A DNA stretch of 64,000 bases from Alistipes senegalensis JC50 (GTDB lineage Bacteria; Bacteroidota; Bacteroidia; Bacteroidales; Rikenellaceae). A model generated the notes under the pieces. The model saw nothing but the letters and a program-made list of their open reading frames with translations, did no database searches and was not told the origin of the DNA. Where the stretch lies: contig NZ_CP102252.1 in assembly GCF_025145645.1 (NCBI RefSeq), positions 3,162,001 to 3,226,000 of the forward strand, given 5' to 3'. The position numbers were made by a program, and so were the translations under genes. Below are positions 20,141-27,711 of this stretch, piece by piece. The first letter of the stretch is position 1, and each line of letters opens with the position of its first letter.

Positions 20141-21796
20141 ATGAGAATACGGAAAATCCTATCAGCGGGAATTGTTTTCGGCATATTGTGGACAATGTTC
20201 GGCTGCTCGGTGGCTGGACGGCTTCAGCGGCATCGGACGACAGCCTCGCTCTCGCAGCTTACTCGCGCCGAACGGCAGCAGCGACAGCAGGACAGCCGCC
20301 CGCAAGTCGTCAGACTCCAACGCGACAGCGACACGTTCTATCTCGCGCCCGTAGATACGCTTGCCGACGGCGAGCGCGTCATGTCCGTTCAAATCGAACA
20401 GGTAACGGTCATCTCGCGCATGCGGTCGGTTCCCGAACGCAACGGGCACGTCGTACTGGATTTCATCGTGACGCTGCCCAAGCAGCTGTTAGGCCGGAGC
20501 CGCAGTGTCGTCATTACTCCCGTCCTGCACAAGCCCGACGAGTCCGTGCCGCTCGAAGACCTCGTGATCCGCGGCGGACGGTTTTCACTGCTGCAAGAAC
20601 GCGACTACTGGCAATACGAAACCTATGTCGAACGGTTCCGCCCCGATACCGTGGGGCGCGAGGCGGCCTTCAACCGCTTCGTGAAGTTTCCCTATCCGGA
20701 GGACGTACGGCTCGACTCATTGGTCGAAGGACGAAGCTCCGTTACATACTATTACTCGCAGGAAGTGAAAACGGATGAGACCTCGAAAAAGATGCTGGTA
20801 ACGCTTCGGGGGCAGGTCTTGGCTGTGGATGACAGCGCCTACCGTCTGCCGCCGTCCGATACGTTGAGCTATGTCGTATCCTCGATGCTCTCCTTCGTCG
20901 ATACCTTGCCGCGTTACCGCATCAAGGTTATCGACAAGTTCATAACCGTCGAGGATCGCAACTACATTCAGTTCTTTGTGGGCGATACTCGCGTGGTCGA
21001 TACGCTGGGCGACAACCAACGGCAGTTGGATAAAATTACCGACCTGATGCAGCAGATCGTCGAACAGCAGGAGTTTTACGTCGATACCATTACGCTGACG
21101 GCGGCATCGTCTCCGGAGGGTGATTATGCTTTCAACGACCGTCTTTCGCAGGGACGGGCGGAGGCTCTCAAACGCTACCTCGTCCGCCGATACGGCAGAA
21201 GCATCGACACGATGCTCATCGTACGGTGGGTAGCTGAAGACTGGGCGGAATTGACGAACCGCATCCGAACAGACCGGGAGGTCGTAAACCGTGACGCTGT
21301 TCTGGAGCTAATCGTCGCAGAGAAGAATCCCGACCGACGGGAACAGGCCATCCGGCAGCAGTTCCCGAAAGAGTATGCCTATATCCGCTCGGTGATCTAC
21401 CCGCAGCTGCGGGCCGTGAACTTCCGCTACAACCTGCGCCGCAAAGGGATGGTCAAGGATACGATCCACACCACGGAACTGGATACGGCCTATGCCCGCG
21501 GGGTGGAGCTGTTGCAGAAACGCAAATACGCCAAAGCACTCTATATTCTGAACGATTACAACGACCGCAACACGGTCGTGGCCCATCTGTCGATGGATCA
21601 CAACGAGCGGGCTTTGGAGCTGTTGGCCGCGATGCCGAAAGATGCCGTGACGGAGTACCTGCGGGCCATCGCCTGCTCGCGTCTGGGGCGCAAGGAAGAG
21701 GGCCGCTGCCATTTCCTCGAAGCATGCCGCTTGGACGGGCGTATGGAATATCGGGGCAATCTCGATCCGGAGATTGCTGAACTCTTAAAACAATAG
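20141..21796 (+). CDS. DUF3868 / OmpA-like fimbria accessory lipoprotein
   Basis: A 551-residue lipoprotein (lipobox TMFGC). The N-terminal region is DUF3868-like (VISRMRSVPERNGHVVLDF). The C-terminal half contains an OmpA-like peptidoglycan-binding segment (TLTAASSPEGDYAFNDRLSQ, RAEALKRYL) and a short helical-repeat tail. It likely couples the fimbrial outer-membrane parts to peptidoglycan. Two bases separate it from the radical SAM gene, so that gene is probably in the same operon. Confidence 0.8.
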   Translation: MRIRKILSAGIVFGILWTMFGCSVAGRLQRHRTTASLSQLTRAERQQRQQDSRPQVVRLQRDSDTFYLAPVDTLADGERVMSVQIEQVTVISRMRSVPERNGHVVLDFIVTLPKQLLGRSRSVVITPVLHKPDESVPLEDLVIRGGRFSLLQERDYWQYETYVERFRPDTVGREAAFNRFVKFPYPEDVRLDSLVEGRSSVTYYYSQEVKTDETSKKMLVTLRGQVLAVDDSAYRLPPSDTLSYVVSSMLSFVDTLPRYRIKVIDKFITVEDRNYIQFFVGDTRVVDTLGDNQRQLDKITDLMQQIVEQQEFYVDTITLTAASSPEGDYAFNDRLSQGRAEALKRYLVRRYGRSIDTMLIVRWVAEDWAELTNRIRTDREVVNRDAVLELIVAEKNPDRREQAIRQQFPKEYAYIRSVIYPQLRAVNFRYNLRRKGMVKDTIHTTELDTAYARGVELLQKRKYAKALYILNDYNDRNTVVAHLSMDHNERALELLAAMPKDAVTEYLRAIACSRLGRKEEGRCHFLEACRLDGRMEYRGNLDPEIAELLKQ

Positions 21797-21798
21797 CC

Positions 21799-22689
21799 AT
21801 GCGGATCGGACTGGTGGATGTGGACGGGCACAACTTCCCGAACCTTGCGCTGATGAAACTTTCGGCATGGCACAAGTGCCGGGGCGATACGGTGAAGTTC
21901 GCCGATTCCGCAGCAGGTCGTTACGACAAGGTATATATGTCGAAGGTCTTTACCTTTTCTCGGGATTGTACGGATCATTACGACTGCGAGGTCGTGCGTG
22001 CCGGGACGGGTTACAGGGACTATGCGACGATTCTTCCCGAAGAGATCGAGCATATATGCCCGGATTACTCGCTTTATGGGGTCAAAGAAGCCTACGGGTT
22101 TCTGACGCGCGGATGCGTGAACCATTGCCCGTGGTGCGTCGTGCCCCATAAGGAAGGTGAAGTCCGGGCACATGCCGACATCGGGGAGTTTCTCGACGAA
22201 CGCCGGAGCGCCGTGTTGCTCGACAACAATGTCTTGGCTTCGGCATGGGGACTTATGCAGATCGAGAAGATTGTCCGCATGGATATCCGGGTGGATTTCA
22301 ACCAAGGACTCGATGCCCGGCGTATCGCCCGCACACCGGAGATCACCGCGCTGCTCGCACGGGTCAAATGGATACGTTTTCTGCGTATGGCCTACGACAG
22401 CCGCGTCATGCAGGATGACGTTCATAAAGCCATAGAACTCCTCTGTAAGCACGGCGTTCCGGCCCGGAAGCTCTTCTTCTATGTGCTGATAAGGGATGAC
22501 ACCGAAGATGCGCTTGGGCGTATCCGGGAGCTGAAAGCGTTGGGATGCCAGCCTTTCGCGCAGCCGTACCGGGATTTCGAACACGAGGGGAAACCCTCGC
22601 GGGAGCAATGGCGGCTGGCCTACTGGTGCAACCGCAAGCCGCTGTTTTACTCCGTGGATTATGAGGAATACCGAAAAAAACGAACTTAA
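21799..22689 (+). CDS. radical SAM protein
   Basis: A 296-residue cytosolic protein. The cluster motif CVNHCPWC (CxxxCxxC) lies at about residues 113-120 in GCVNHCPWCVVP, so it should bind a 4Fe-4S cluster and SAM. Segments LLDNN and FNQGLDARR recall the barrel strands of MiaB-like or cobalamin-type radical SAM proteins carried by phages and plasmids. The substrate is unknown. Its place two bases after a fimbrial accessory gene is unusual and could hint at pilin or nucleic-acid modification; this is speculation. Confidence 0.85.
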   Translation: MRIGLVDVDGHNFPNLALMKLSAWHKCRGDTVKFADSAAGRYDKVYMSKVFTFSRDCTDHYDCEVVRAGTGYRDYATILPEEIEHICPDYSLYGVKEAYGFLTRGCVNHCPWCVVPHKEGEVRAHADIGEFLDERRSAVLLDNNVLASAWGLMQIEKIVRMDIRVDFNQGLDARRIARTPEITALLARVKWIRFLRMAYDSRVMQDDVHKAIELLCKHGVPARKLFFYVLIRDDTEDALGRIRELKALGCQPFAQPYRDFEHEGKPSREQWRLAYWCNRKPLFYSVDYEEYRKKRT

Positions 22690-22700
22690 CAATCGAACTT

Positions 22701-22898
22701 ATGAACAGACTGAAAATCAAATATGCCGTCGCGTACGGCTTTCTTGCAGCAACGGCGGTCGTGCTTATCGCATCGCTATTTGCGGGTTGCCATGTCTATG
22801 AACATGAGGAGGTGGAAATTATCCGCTGTCCGGTGATCGAAACCGATACCGTTTATATCCCGGACTGGGATAAACATAATACTGTTTTTGATTCTTAA
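22701..22898 (+). CDS. small lipoprotein or membrane protein
   Basis: 65 residues with one hydrophobic N-terminal segment ending in LFAGC, which could be a lipobox, followed by an acidic tail. It is 11 bases after the radical SAM gene and 6 before the next, so it is likely part of the same transcript. I do not recognise a family. Confidence 0.6.
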   Translation: MNRLKIKYAVAYGFLAATAVVLIASLFAGCHVYEHEEVEIIRCPVIETDTVYIPDWDKHNTVFDS

Positions 22899-22904
22899 AG
22901 AGCC

Positions 22905-24155
22905 ATGTCACGAATTTCTGATTTTTTCAGCCGTTTGCTGGGCCGCAAGGTTCCAGCGAGTGTTTTCGTTACGATGAACCCGCAGATGCAGGCTGTGCGT
23001 ATCGCCGTCCGAGAAAACGGACGTCAGTCTTTCGAAGACTACGTGCGGGAGCAGGTTGCCGCCTGCTCCCGTTCATCGGTCGTTCCCGACCACACGCTGC
23101 TGCATCTGACCTTTCCCGACAGCAAAGCGATTCCGTCGCGCCGAGGTACGACGAACGGATATTTTTACGGGAAGCTGGCTCCGGCTTTTATCCGGCAGGA
23201 TATACACCCCGAACCGGCCGTTTCGCTCCGGGATGCGGCTTTCGCACTCTCGAAAGGTCTTTCGCCCCTCTCTCCGGCAGGGCGGCGGGAACAGCTGATG
23301 CGCGATCCCGAATACCGGAGATTTACGATGCATTGTGCCCGTACGACGCCCGACGATGCACCGCTCTATCGGGCTGTAACCTCTTCGCAGGGAACTTATC
23401 TCTTCAGCGATACGCCCAAGGGCCGGCGGGCCATGTACTGCTATATGCAATACATGACGGATCGCTTCTTCGGAATGCGGACTGATGCAGATACGCTGAA
23501 AATCTATGAATTGAAACATTTGCCGCCCCGAATCGCCGCGATGGCGGACAAGTGTATAGACAAATTCGTGAAAAGCGACCTGAAAAGCGAGTATCCGGGA
23601 TTGGAGAAATCCCGGTACAGCTTTACCGAGGAGAAGCGGATTCCGACATCGGTACTTTCGGAAGGCGTATGTTCGGCAACATATTCCATATCGCCGTGCT
23701 ACGAAGACTTCGAGAGGTTCGTTGCCGGGAACCGGACACAGATATCGTCAGGCAATCACGATCTCGCGACGCTGTTGTATATCGCGGAAAACGGGTATGC
23801 CGCATCTGTGGCCGACGACGGACTGCATCGTTTCGGACACCGGGAGTTCTTTTCCGAGGTGGCGTCGAAACTCCGGGATTGCGACCGGGCGCGTATGGGA
23901 AACCGGCAATCGACGCACGACTTCGGATACGGTGCCTTGCAGCAGCAGGCCCGTGAAATCGCAGCGGGTATTCTTCGCACGGAATACAACATTCAGAACG
24001 GGAGATTCCTGACGGAACACAAGGAGTCATCGCCGGATGTGAAACAGTATGTTTCCCTGCCCGGAACGGACATTGCAATCGAAAGGCGGGAAACGGAACG
24101 AAGGCTGCGGCATTCCTGTCCCGCCAGCGGCAAACGTGCCGCAATAAAAATGTAA
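22905..24155 (+). CDS. island protein of unknown function
   Basis: A 416-residue soluble protein. The N-terminal stretch VFVTMNPQMQAVRIAV resembles the start of the gene at 24161, so the two share a domain. The middle contains a globular region (YRAVTSSQGTYLFSDTPKG, RFGHREFF). No signal peptide or catalytic motif is recognised. TAA stop, like most island genes. Confidence 0.7.
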   Translation: MSRISDFFSRLLGRKVPASVFVTMNPQMQAVRIAVRENGRQSFEDYVREQVAACSRSSVVPDHTLLHLTFPDSKAIPSRRGTTNGYFYGKLAPAFIRQDIHPEPAVSLRDAAFALSKGLSPLSPAGRREQLMRDPEYRRFTMHCARTTPDDAPLYRAVTSSQGTYLFSDTPKGRRAMYCYMQYMTDRFFGMRTDADTLKIYELKHLPPRIAAMADKCIDKFVKSDLKSEYPGLEKSRYSFTEEKRIPTSVLSEGVCSATYSISPCYEDFERFVAGNRTQISSGNHDLATLLYIAENGYAASVADDGLHRFGHREFFSEVASKLRDCDRARMGNRQSTHDFGYGALQQQAREIAAGILRTEYNIQNGRFLTEHKESSPDVKQYVSLPGTDIAIERRETERRLRHSCPASGKRAAIKM

Positions 24156-24160
24156 CGGAT

Positions 24161-24637
24161 ATGCGGGAAGACCGAATCAGAAGTATTTACCTGACGCTCG
24201 ACTGAACGCTGCATGCCGTACGTTTCGCTGTCGGAACGAACGGCGAAGAGGGTTTCAGGCATCACATCTCCGAAGAGTTGAAAAAGACGACACCCGGACG
24301 GGCGCTTGAAAACCTGTTCTATCTGCAATACGATCTGCCTCCGGAAGCATCCTTCCATGCGACGACGGAAGAAACGAAGCGGCCCGATGAACTATATCTG
24401 CGGAAATTATTGCCGGAATTGACTCGTCTGAAGTTACAGCCCCGTCATGTCGTGGCGAATGACGAGGCGTATTATGCGGCGATGAAAGGCGTAATGCTCT
24501 TTACACCGGAAGCCGAAAAGCTGATGCTGACGGAGGATTACTTTTCGGCACGACGGCAAATCCGGCTGTGTGCACCGGATTTGAAACGACGAAATGAGGC
24601 AAAACGACCACCGAAGCCAGCACTCAAATTTTATTAA
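24161..24637 (+). pseudogene. island protein of unknown function, in-frame TGA at codon 15
   Basis: ATG at 24161, five bases after the preceding stop, opens a frame that meets TGA at 24203-24205 and then stays open to TAA at 24637 (158 codons plus stop). The residues around it (LTLD-stop-TLHAVRFAV) align with VTMNPQMQAVRIAV of the upstream paralogue, so translation clearly should cross this point. The paralogue has Pro here, so the lost residue could be Trp or Arg. The downstream part is unrecognised. Confidence 0.65.
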
Positions 24638-24663
24638 ATACCGATTCATAAAACATTCGACTT

Positions 24664-24945
24664 ATGGAAGTAACCATGATGGAACACGATGCCTATCTGG
24701 AACTGAGAAGGCGTCTGTGCGGCCTGTCGGTCGCCGTAACGGAATTATACCGTAAAGTAGCCCCGCCCACACGGGAGAAATGACTCAGCACGCAGGAAGT
24801 ATGCGAGGCGCTGCACATTTCGCAGCGGGCTTTGCAGAATTACCGCGACCGGGGAATCATTCCGTATTCCACGATAGGTTCCAAATTCTATTACCGGGAG
24901 ACCGACATCGAACGGGTCATCCGCGAAGCTCTGATCCGCAGATAG
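24664..24945 (+). pseudogene. excisionase-like HTH protein, in-frame TGA at codon 40
   Basis: ATG at 24664 opens a 93-codon frame ending in TAG, broken only by TGA at 24781-24783. The sequence after it (LSTQEVCEALHISQRALQNYRDRGIIP) is the winged-helix/excisionase-like HTH domain found twice in tandem near Bacteroidales integrases. Homologues as I know them have EKWL at this place and the adjacent paralogue has EHYL, so an aromatic residue is expected. Family members assist excision or regulate transfer. Confidence 0.75.
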
Positions 24946-24946
24946 T

Positions 24947-25249
24947 ATGTCGGACGTTATCACGAAGCGATCCGAAGAGTTCAAGGAACTGACGGATTGG
25001 ATGGTGCAAACCACGCGCGAGATCGAAACGGCCATGAAACATTTGCGGCCGACGATCGGTCAGGAGCATTATCTGACCGGAGATGAGATTTGCAGACGCT
25101 TCCATGTGTGCAAACGGACGTTGCAGACCTTGCGGGATACGAAAGCGATTCCCTATACGACGCTCGGCGGGAAAATCCTCTATCCCGAATCCGGGATCTT
25201 CGAGGTGCTGAAGAAAAACTACCGCGACTTCCGGCACTGGAATAAGTAA
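24947..25249 (+). CDS. excisionase-like HTH DNA-binding protein
   Basis: A 100-residue intact paralogue of the preceding gene: helical N terminus, then YLTGDEICRRFHVCKRTLQTLRD, a MerR/Xis-like HTH. It starts one base after the previous stop. Tandem genes of this type beside a tyrosine recombinase are typical of Bacteroidales integrative elements, where they control excision. Confidence 0.85.
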   Translation: MSDVITKRSEEFKELTDWMVQTTREIETAMKHLRPTIGQEHYLTGDEICRRFHVCKRTLQTLRDTKAIPYTTLGGKILYPESGIFEVLKKNYRDFRHWNK

Positions 25250-25287
25250 ACGAACGGCGACCAGATCAGTCTGGTCGCCGTTCGTTT
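25248..25287. terminator. bidirectional terminator between HTH gene and integrase
   Basis: Perfect 18-base arms (25248-25265 and 25270-25287) around the loop TCAG, with AAA and TTT at the ends. It separates two convergent genes. Confidence 0.88.
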
Positions 25288-25291
25288 AGGG

Positions 25292-26554
25292 TTAAGCCTC
25301 TTTGGAAAGCAGCCGGGTCGTAGGCTGTGTGAGTTCATACAGATTACCGATGCGCTGCGTAAGAAGACGTACGTCTTCCTTCATCTTGTTGGCGGTTAAT
25401 TTGGCGTAGATCTGAGTCGTCGTAATCTGCTTATGTCCGAGCATTTCCGAAACGGTTTCGATAGGTACTCCTTTCTCCAATGTGACCGTCGTTCCGAACG
25501 TATGGCGTCCGATATGCGTCGATAGATTCTTGGTAATACCGCACTTTTGGGCAATGCGTTTTATTGTCGTACACATACTTTTTCGATCTTTCACGGGAAA
25601 GACCCGCGTTTCGTCGATTTTACCCGGATACCCCCTATATCGTTCGATAAGTTCCTGCGCAATGGGCAGCAACATGATGTGATAAGGCGTACCGGTCTTC
25701 TGACGGCGATTGTAGATATATTGTTCTCCCGTCGGAGTTGTTACGATATGATCGTAAGTCAGATTCTTCAGATCTATATAAGCCAGTCCGGTGAAACAAC
25801 AGAAAATAAACATATCCCGCACGGCCCGCTGTCGGTGATAGCGTAACTCCACATTCATAAGCCGCTGTATTTCTTCGTCGGACAGGAACACGCGGGGCTT
25901 ATAATCAGGAGCACATTTGAACGCCAGAAAGGGATGACGGTCTATCCAGCCTTGCTCAACGGATACATATAAAACACATTTCAATGTCTGGGTGCGATCG
26001 AAAGCCGTTGTCTTGCCGCAATGTCCGTCTGAGAGCATCCATGCGTAATATCTTTCGATGAACGTGACATCCAACTCCTTTAAGGTCACATCCTCCAGTT
26101 TTTTCAGAACCAGATACCGCATCAGGCAACAGCGTTCTCCCATCAGTTTATCGTAAGTACGCTGCGTTCTGTCGTGACCGATTCGTGCTTTGATGGTGTC
26201 CAAGTGGTAATCGAAAGCTGCAATAAGCGTTTTATATCGGTCGCCGAAACCGTGGTAAGCATTCTTGACCTTATTGGCCGTGACATACGCATCCCGGTCG
26301 CAGATCGACTGATAATGTTTAGTGATTTGAGCCTTGATGTTTTCAAGGGTCTGGTGAATTTCGCGCGAAAGCGTATTTCGTTGCGATTTCAAGTAATTGG
26401 TTTTCTCATCCCATAGCGCCGGGTCGATATTCAATTTGCAACTGAAACCGGCTTGCGTGCCATTGACCGTGATGCGGCCCATGACCGGAACTTTCCCGTC
26501 TTTCGAGATTTTATCCTTTTTCAGATAAAACAGAACTTTGAACGTGCTTTTCAT
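25292..26554 (-). CDS. tyrosine recombinase / integrase
   Basis: 420 residues: Arm-DNA-binding N terminus, SAM-like core-binding domain, and catalytic domain with RRQKTGT (Lys), HIGRH (HxxR), LGHKQITTTQIY (His and Tyr nucleophile). The first catalytic Arg is absent: the box reads TGLAYIDL, as in the IntDOT-like group where this Arg is also missing. It should integrate and excise the island. The promoter TACCTTTG (minus strand, 26584-26577) is framed by a 10-bp inverted repeat. Confidence 0.95.
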   Translation of the reverse strand: MKSTFKVLFYLKKDKISKDGKVPVMGRITVNGTQAGFSCKLNIDPALWDEKTNYLKSQRNTLSREIHQTLENIKAQITKHYQSICDRDAYVTANKVKNAYHGFGDRYKTLIAAFDYHLDTIKARIGHDRTQRTYDKLMGERCCLMRYLVLKKLEDVTLKELDVTFIERYYAWMLSDGHCGKTTAFDRTQTLKCVLYVSVEQGWIDRHPFLAFKCAPDYKPRVFLSDEEIQRLMNVELRYHRQRAVRDMFIFCCFTGLAYIDLKNLTYDHIVTTPTGEQYIYNRRQKTGTPYHIMLLPIAQELIERYRGYPGKIDETRVFPVKDRKSMCTTIKRIAQKCGITKNLSTHIGRHTFGTTVTLEKGVPIETVSEMLGHKQITTTQIYAKLTANKMKEDVRLLTQRIGNLYELTQPTTRLLSKEA

Positions 26555-26598
26555 AACTCAACAATTTTTAATGTGACAAAGGTATCGGTTGTTGAGTT
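26555..26598 (-). promoter_or_regulatory. integrase promoter inside a 10-bp inverted repeat
   Basis: The minus-strand -7 box TACCTTTG occupies 26584-26577, about 22 bases before the integrase ATG. Perfect arms AACTCAACAA (26555-26564) and TTGTTGAGTT (26589-26598) flank it. They may be an operator or a core/arm site for the recombinase. Confidence 0.6.
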
Positions 26599-26710
26599 CT
26601 CAAGAATTACGTATATTTGCGCAAGAAACTGTAATTCAGTCGTATATATGCTATTATAAAGTAATTCGACGGGGTTACGATTTGGTAACGCAACTCCCGT
26701 CGAATTCTGC
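26589..26710 (+). promoter_or_regulatory. rightward promoter with downstream inverted repeat
   Basis: TTG (26589-26591), a 20-base spacer and TATATTTG (26612-26619) form a good plus-strand promoter. No gene follows. About 45 bases later an 11-bp inverted repeat (26663-26673 with 26696-26706) is followed by CTGCTTTT. Together these could make a short RNA of about 80-90 nt, or the repeat may belong to the element end. Confidence 0.45.
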
Positions 26711-26821
26711 TTTTCCAGGCTCTTCTGCCTGAAATCCGTGCAAAAGACAGATTTTATACATCTTGATTATCTGCGTTTTAACGTTTTTACCTCCCCGTTC
26801 TTAAAAAACACTCATCCGAAG

Positions 26822-26852
26822 TTGCGCACGATCGTTTTTTTTCATATCTTTG
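26822..26852 (+). promoter_or_regulatory. promoter of structured RNA copy 1
   Basis: TTG (26822-26824), 20-base spacer, TATCTTTG (26845-26852), then six bases to the conserved GTCCGC at which the RNA probably starts. RNA copy 2 has the same -7 box to GTCCGC spacing. Confidence 0.75.
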
Positions 26853-26858
26853 TTTCGT

Positions 26859-27073
26859 GTCCGCAATAGCGGGCCGCTTGACTACACTTGGAAATCTGGT
26901 AAATTAATCAGGGGGTCGAGCACATATTCCTGCTGTTACGGCGCGCCTGCGCCGGGACTGGCACGGGATATGATTCCTACGTCACAACGGCGCGGGCTAT
27001 ATGTGCTTATCCCCCTCAAGGCTTACCAGAGCCGCCAAGTTGGATAATGTAACAGTAGTTCGCGTTCGTTTTT
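26859..27073 (+). ncRNA. rod-shaped structured RNA, copy 1 (6S-like or Bacteroidales-1-like)
   Basis: About 215 nt from GTCCGC to a T-run at 27069. It folds into one long interrupted hairpin: ACTTGG (26886-26891) with CCAAGT (27035-27040), CTGGTAA with TTACCAG (26896-26902/27023-27029), GGGGG with CCCCC (26911-26915/27011-27015), and GCACATAT with ATATGTGC (26920-26927/26999-27006), with a GC-rich apical part. Copy 2 keeps these helices by paired changes. A rod with internal bulges and its own promoter recalls 6S RNA and the Bacteroidales-1 RNA motif; the family is not proven. It is followed by a small HTH gene. Confidence 0.75.
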
Positions 27074-27100
27074 CGGGCGCGCTGTAAAAAACGCCGTGCC

Positions 27101-27364
27101 ATGAATTCTTTCACCCATCCCTGCCGTCCCCGCACCAATGACTTTCGCCGCGACGAAGAGCGTCTGCGCTTCGTGCTGCGCGCCTCGGGGCTTGCGGTCG
27201 GGGAGTTCGCCCGTGAAATCGGGCTTCCCGACAGCGAACTTCTCTACCGGATCAAGGCCGGCAAGGCCCCGCTCGAATCCGGGATCGCCGAACGCATCTG
27301 CCGTCGTTACCCCCAAATCGACTTCTGCTGGCTGCTGACCGGGGAGGTCCGCAAATCGCAATAG
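27101..27364 (+). CDS. small HTH protein linked to structured RNA copy 1
   Basis: 87 residues. The core (FAREIGLPDSELLYRIKAG, then RYPQIDFCWLLTGE) is a Cro/CI-type HTH with the WLLTGE tail common in Bacteroidales phage-type regulators. It shares about half of its core residues with the protein at 31991-32269. Both genes lie just downstream of, and in the same direction as, a copy of the structured RNA. It is probably a DNA-binding repressor of an element; the target is unknown. Confidence 0.75.
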   Translation: MNSFTHPCRPRTNDFRRDEERLRFVLRASGLAVGEFAREIGLPDSELLYRIKAGKAPLESGIAERICRRYPQIDFCWLLTGEVRKSQ

Positions 27365-27401
27365 GGCGGCGGTCTTTTCCGGGCTGAATTGCCTCGCGTC
27401 G

Positions 27402-27585
27402 CATTCGTTTCGCGCCGCGTCGCCTTTTCCATGCGGATTGGCTGCGACTTTATTTGCCTCGCTTTGCTTCATTGCATTGCGCGCCGCGTCGGCGACTCCA
27501 TCCCGGCGGCGGCAGTGAAAAATCGCGTCGAGTTGGCTCGCTCCGCTCCACATTCGTTTCGCACCGCGTCGCCTTTTCCATGCGG
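27402..27585. repeat. pair of 35-bp direct repeats in a gene-free stretch
   Basis: 27402-27436 and 27551-27585 differ at one base and are 149 bp apart. The gene-free stretch 27365-27711 also contains related GC-rich shorter pieces (around 27480) and the palindrome at 27625. Short open frames exist on both strands here but look like by-products of the repeats. Confidence 0.7.
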
Positions 27586-27624
27586 GCGGCGGCAAAAGAA
27601 CGAACACCGCGGGCGGGACGACCG

Positions 27625-27668
27625 AAAAGCGGGAACATTGCCGTGCAAGCACGTATGTTCCCGCTTTT
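27625..27668. terminator. 44-bp palindrome, probable terminator of the repressor gene
   Basis: Perfect 14-base arms (27625-27638 and 27655-27668). The 16-base centre itself pairs as CGTGC-AA-GCACG. It lies 44 bases past the repressor stop; on the minus strand the second arm ends in TTTT. It could instead be a protein-binding palindrome. Confidence 0.6.
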
Positions 27669-27711
27669 CAGCCGTGTGCCGATGGCACTTATTCGTTCTT
27701 TTGCTCGTACC

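Noticed and set aside
15397..26710. Direct-repeat attachment sites of the island
   Set aside because: Only very short shared words (about 8 bases) were found between the left AT-rich border and the integrase end, which is not convincing.
15397..26900. UGA-reading tRNA inside the island
   Set aside because: I looked at the intergenic stretches for a T-loop (GGTTCGA-type) and cloverleaf arms and found none, so if UGA is read through, the tRNA must come from elsewhere.
26850..27047. 65-codon frame across structured RNA copy 1
   Set aside because: Copy 2 does not keep this frame: it has early stops and one-base indels, while the RNA stems are kept by compensatory changes.
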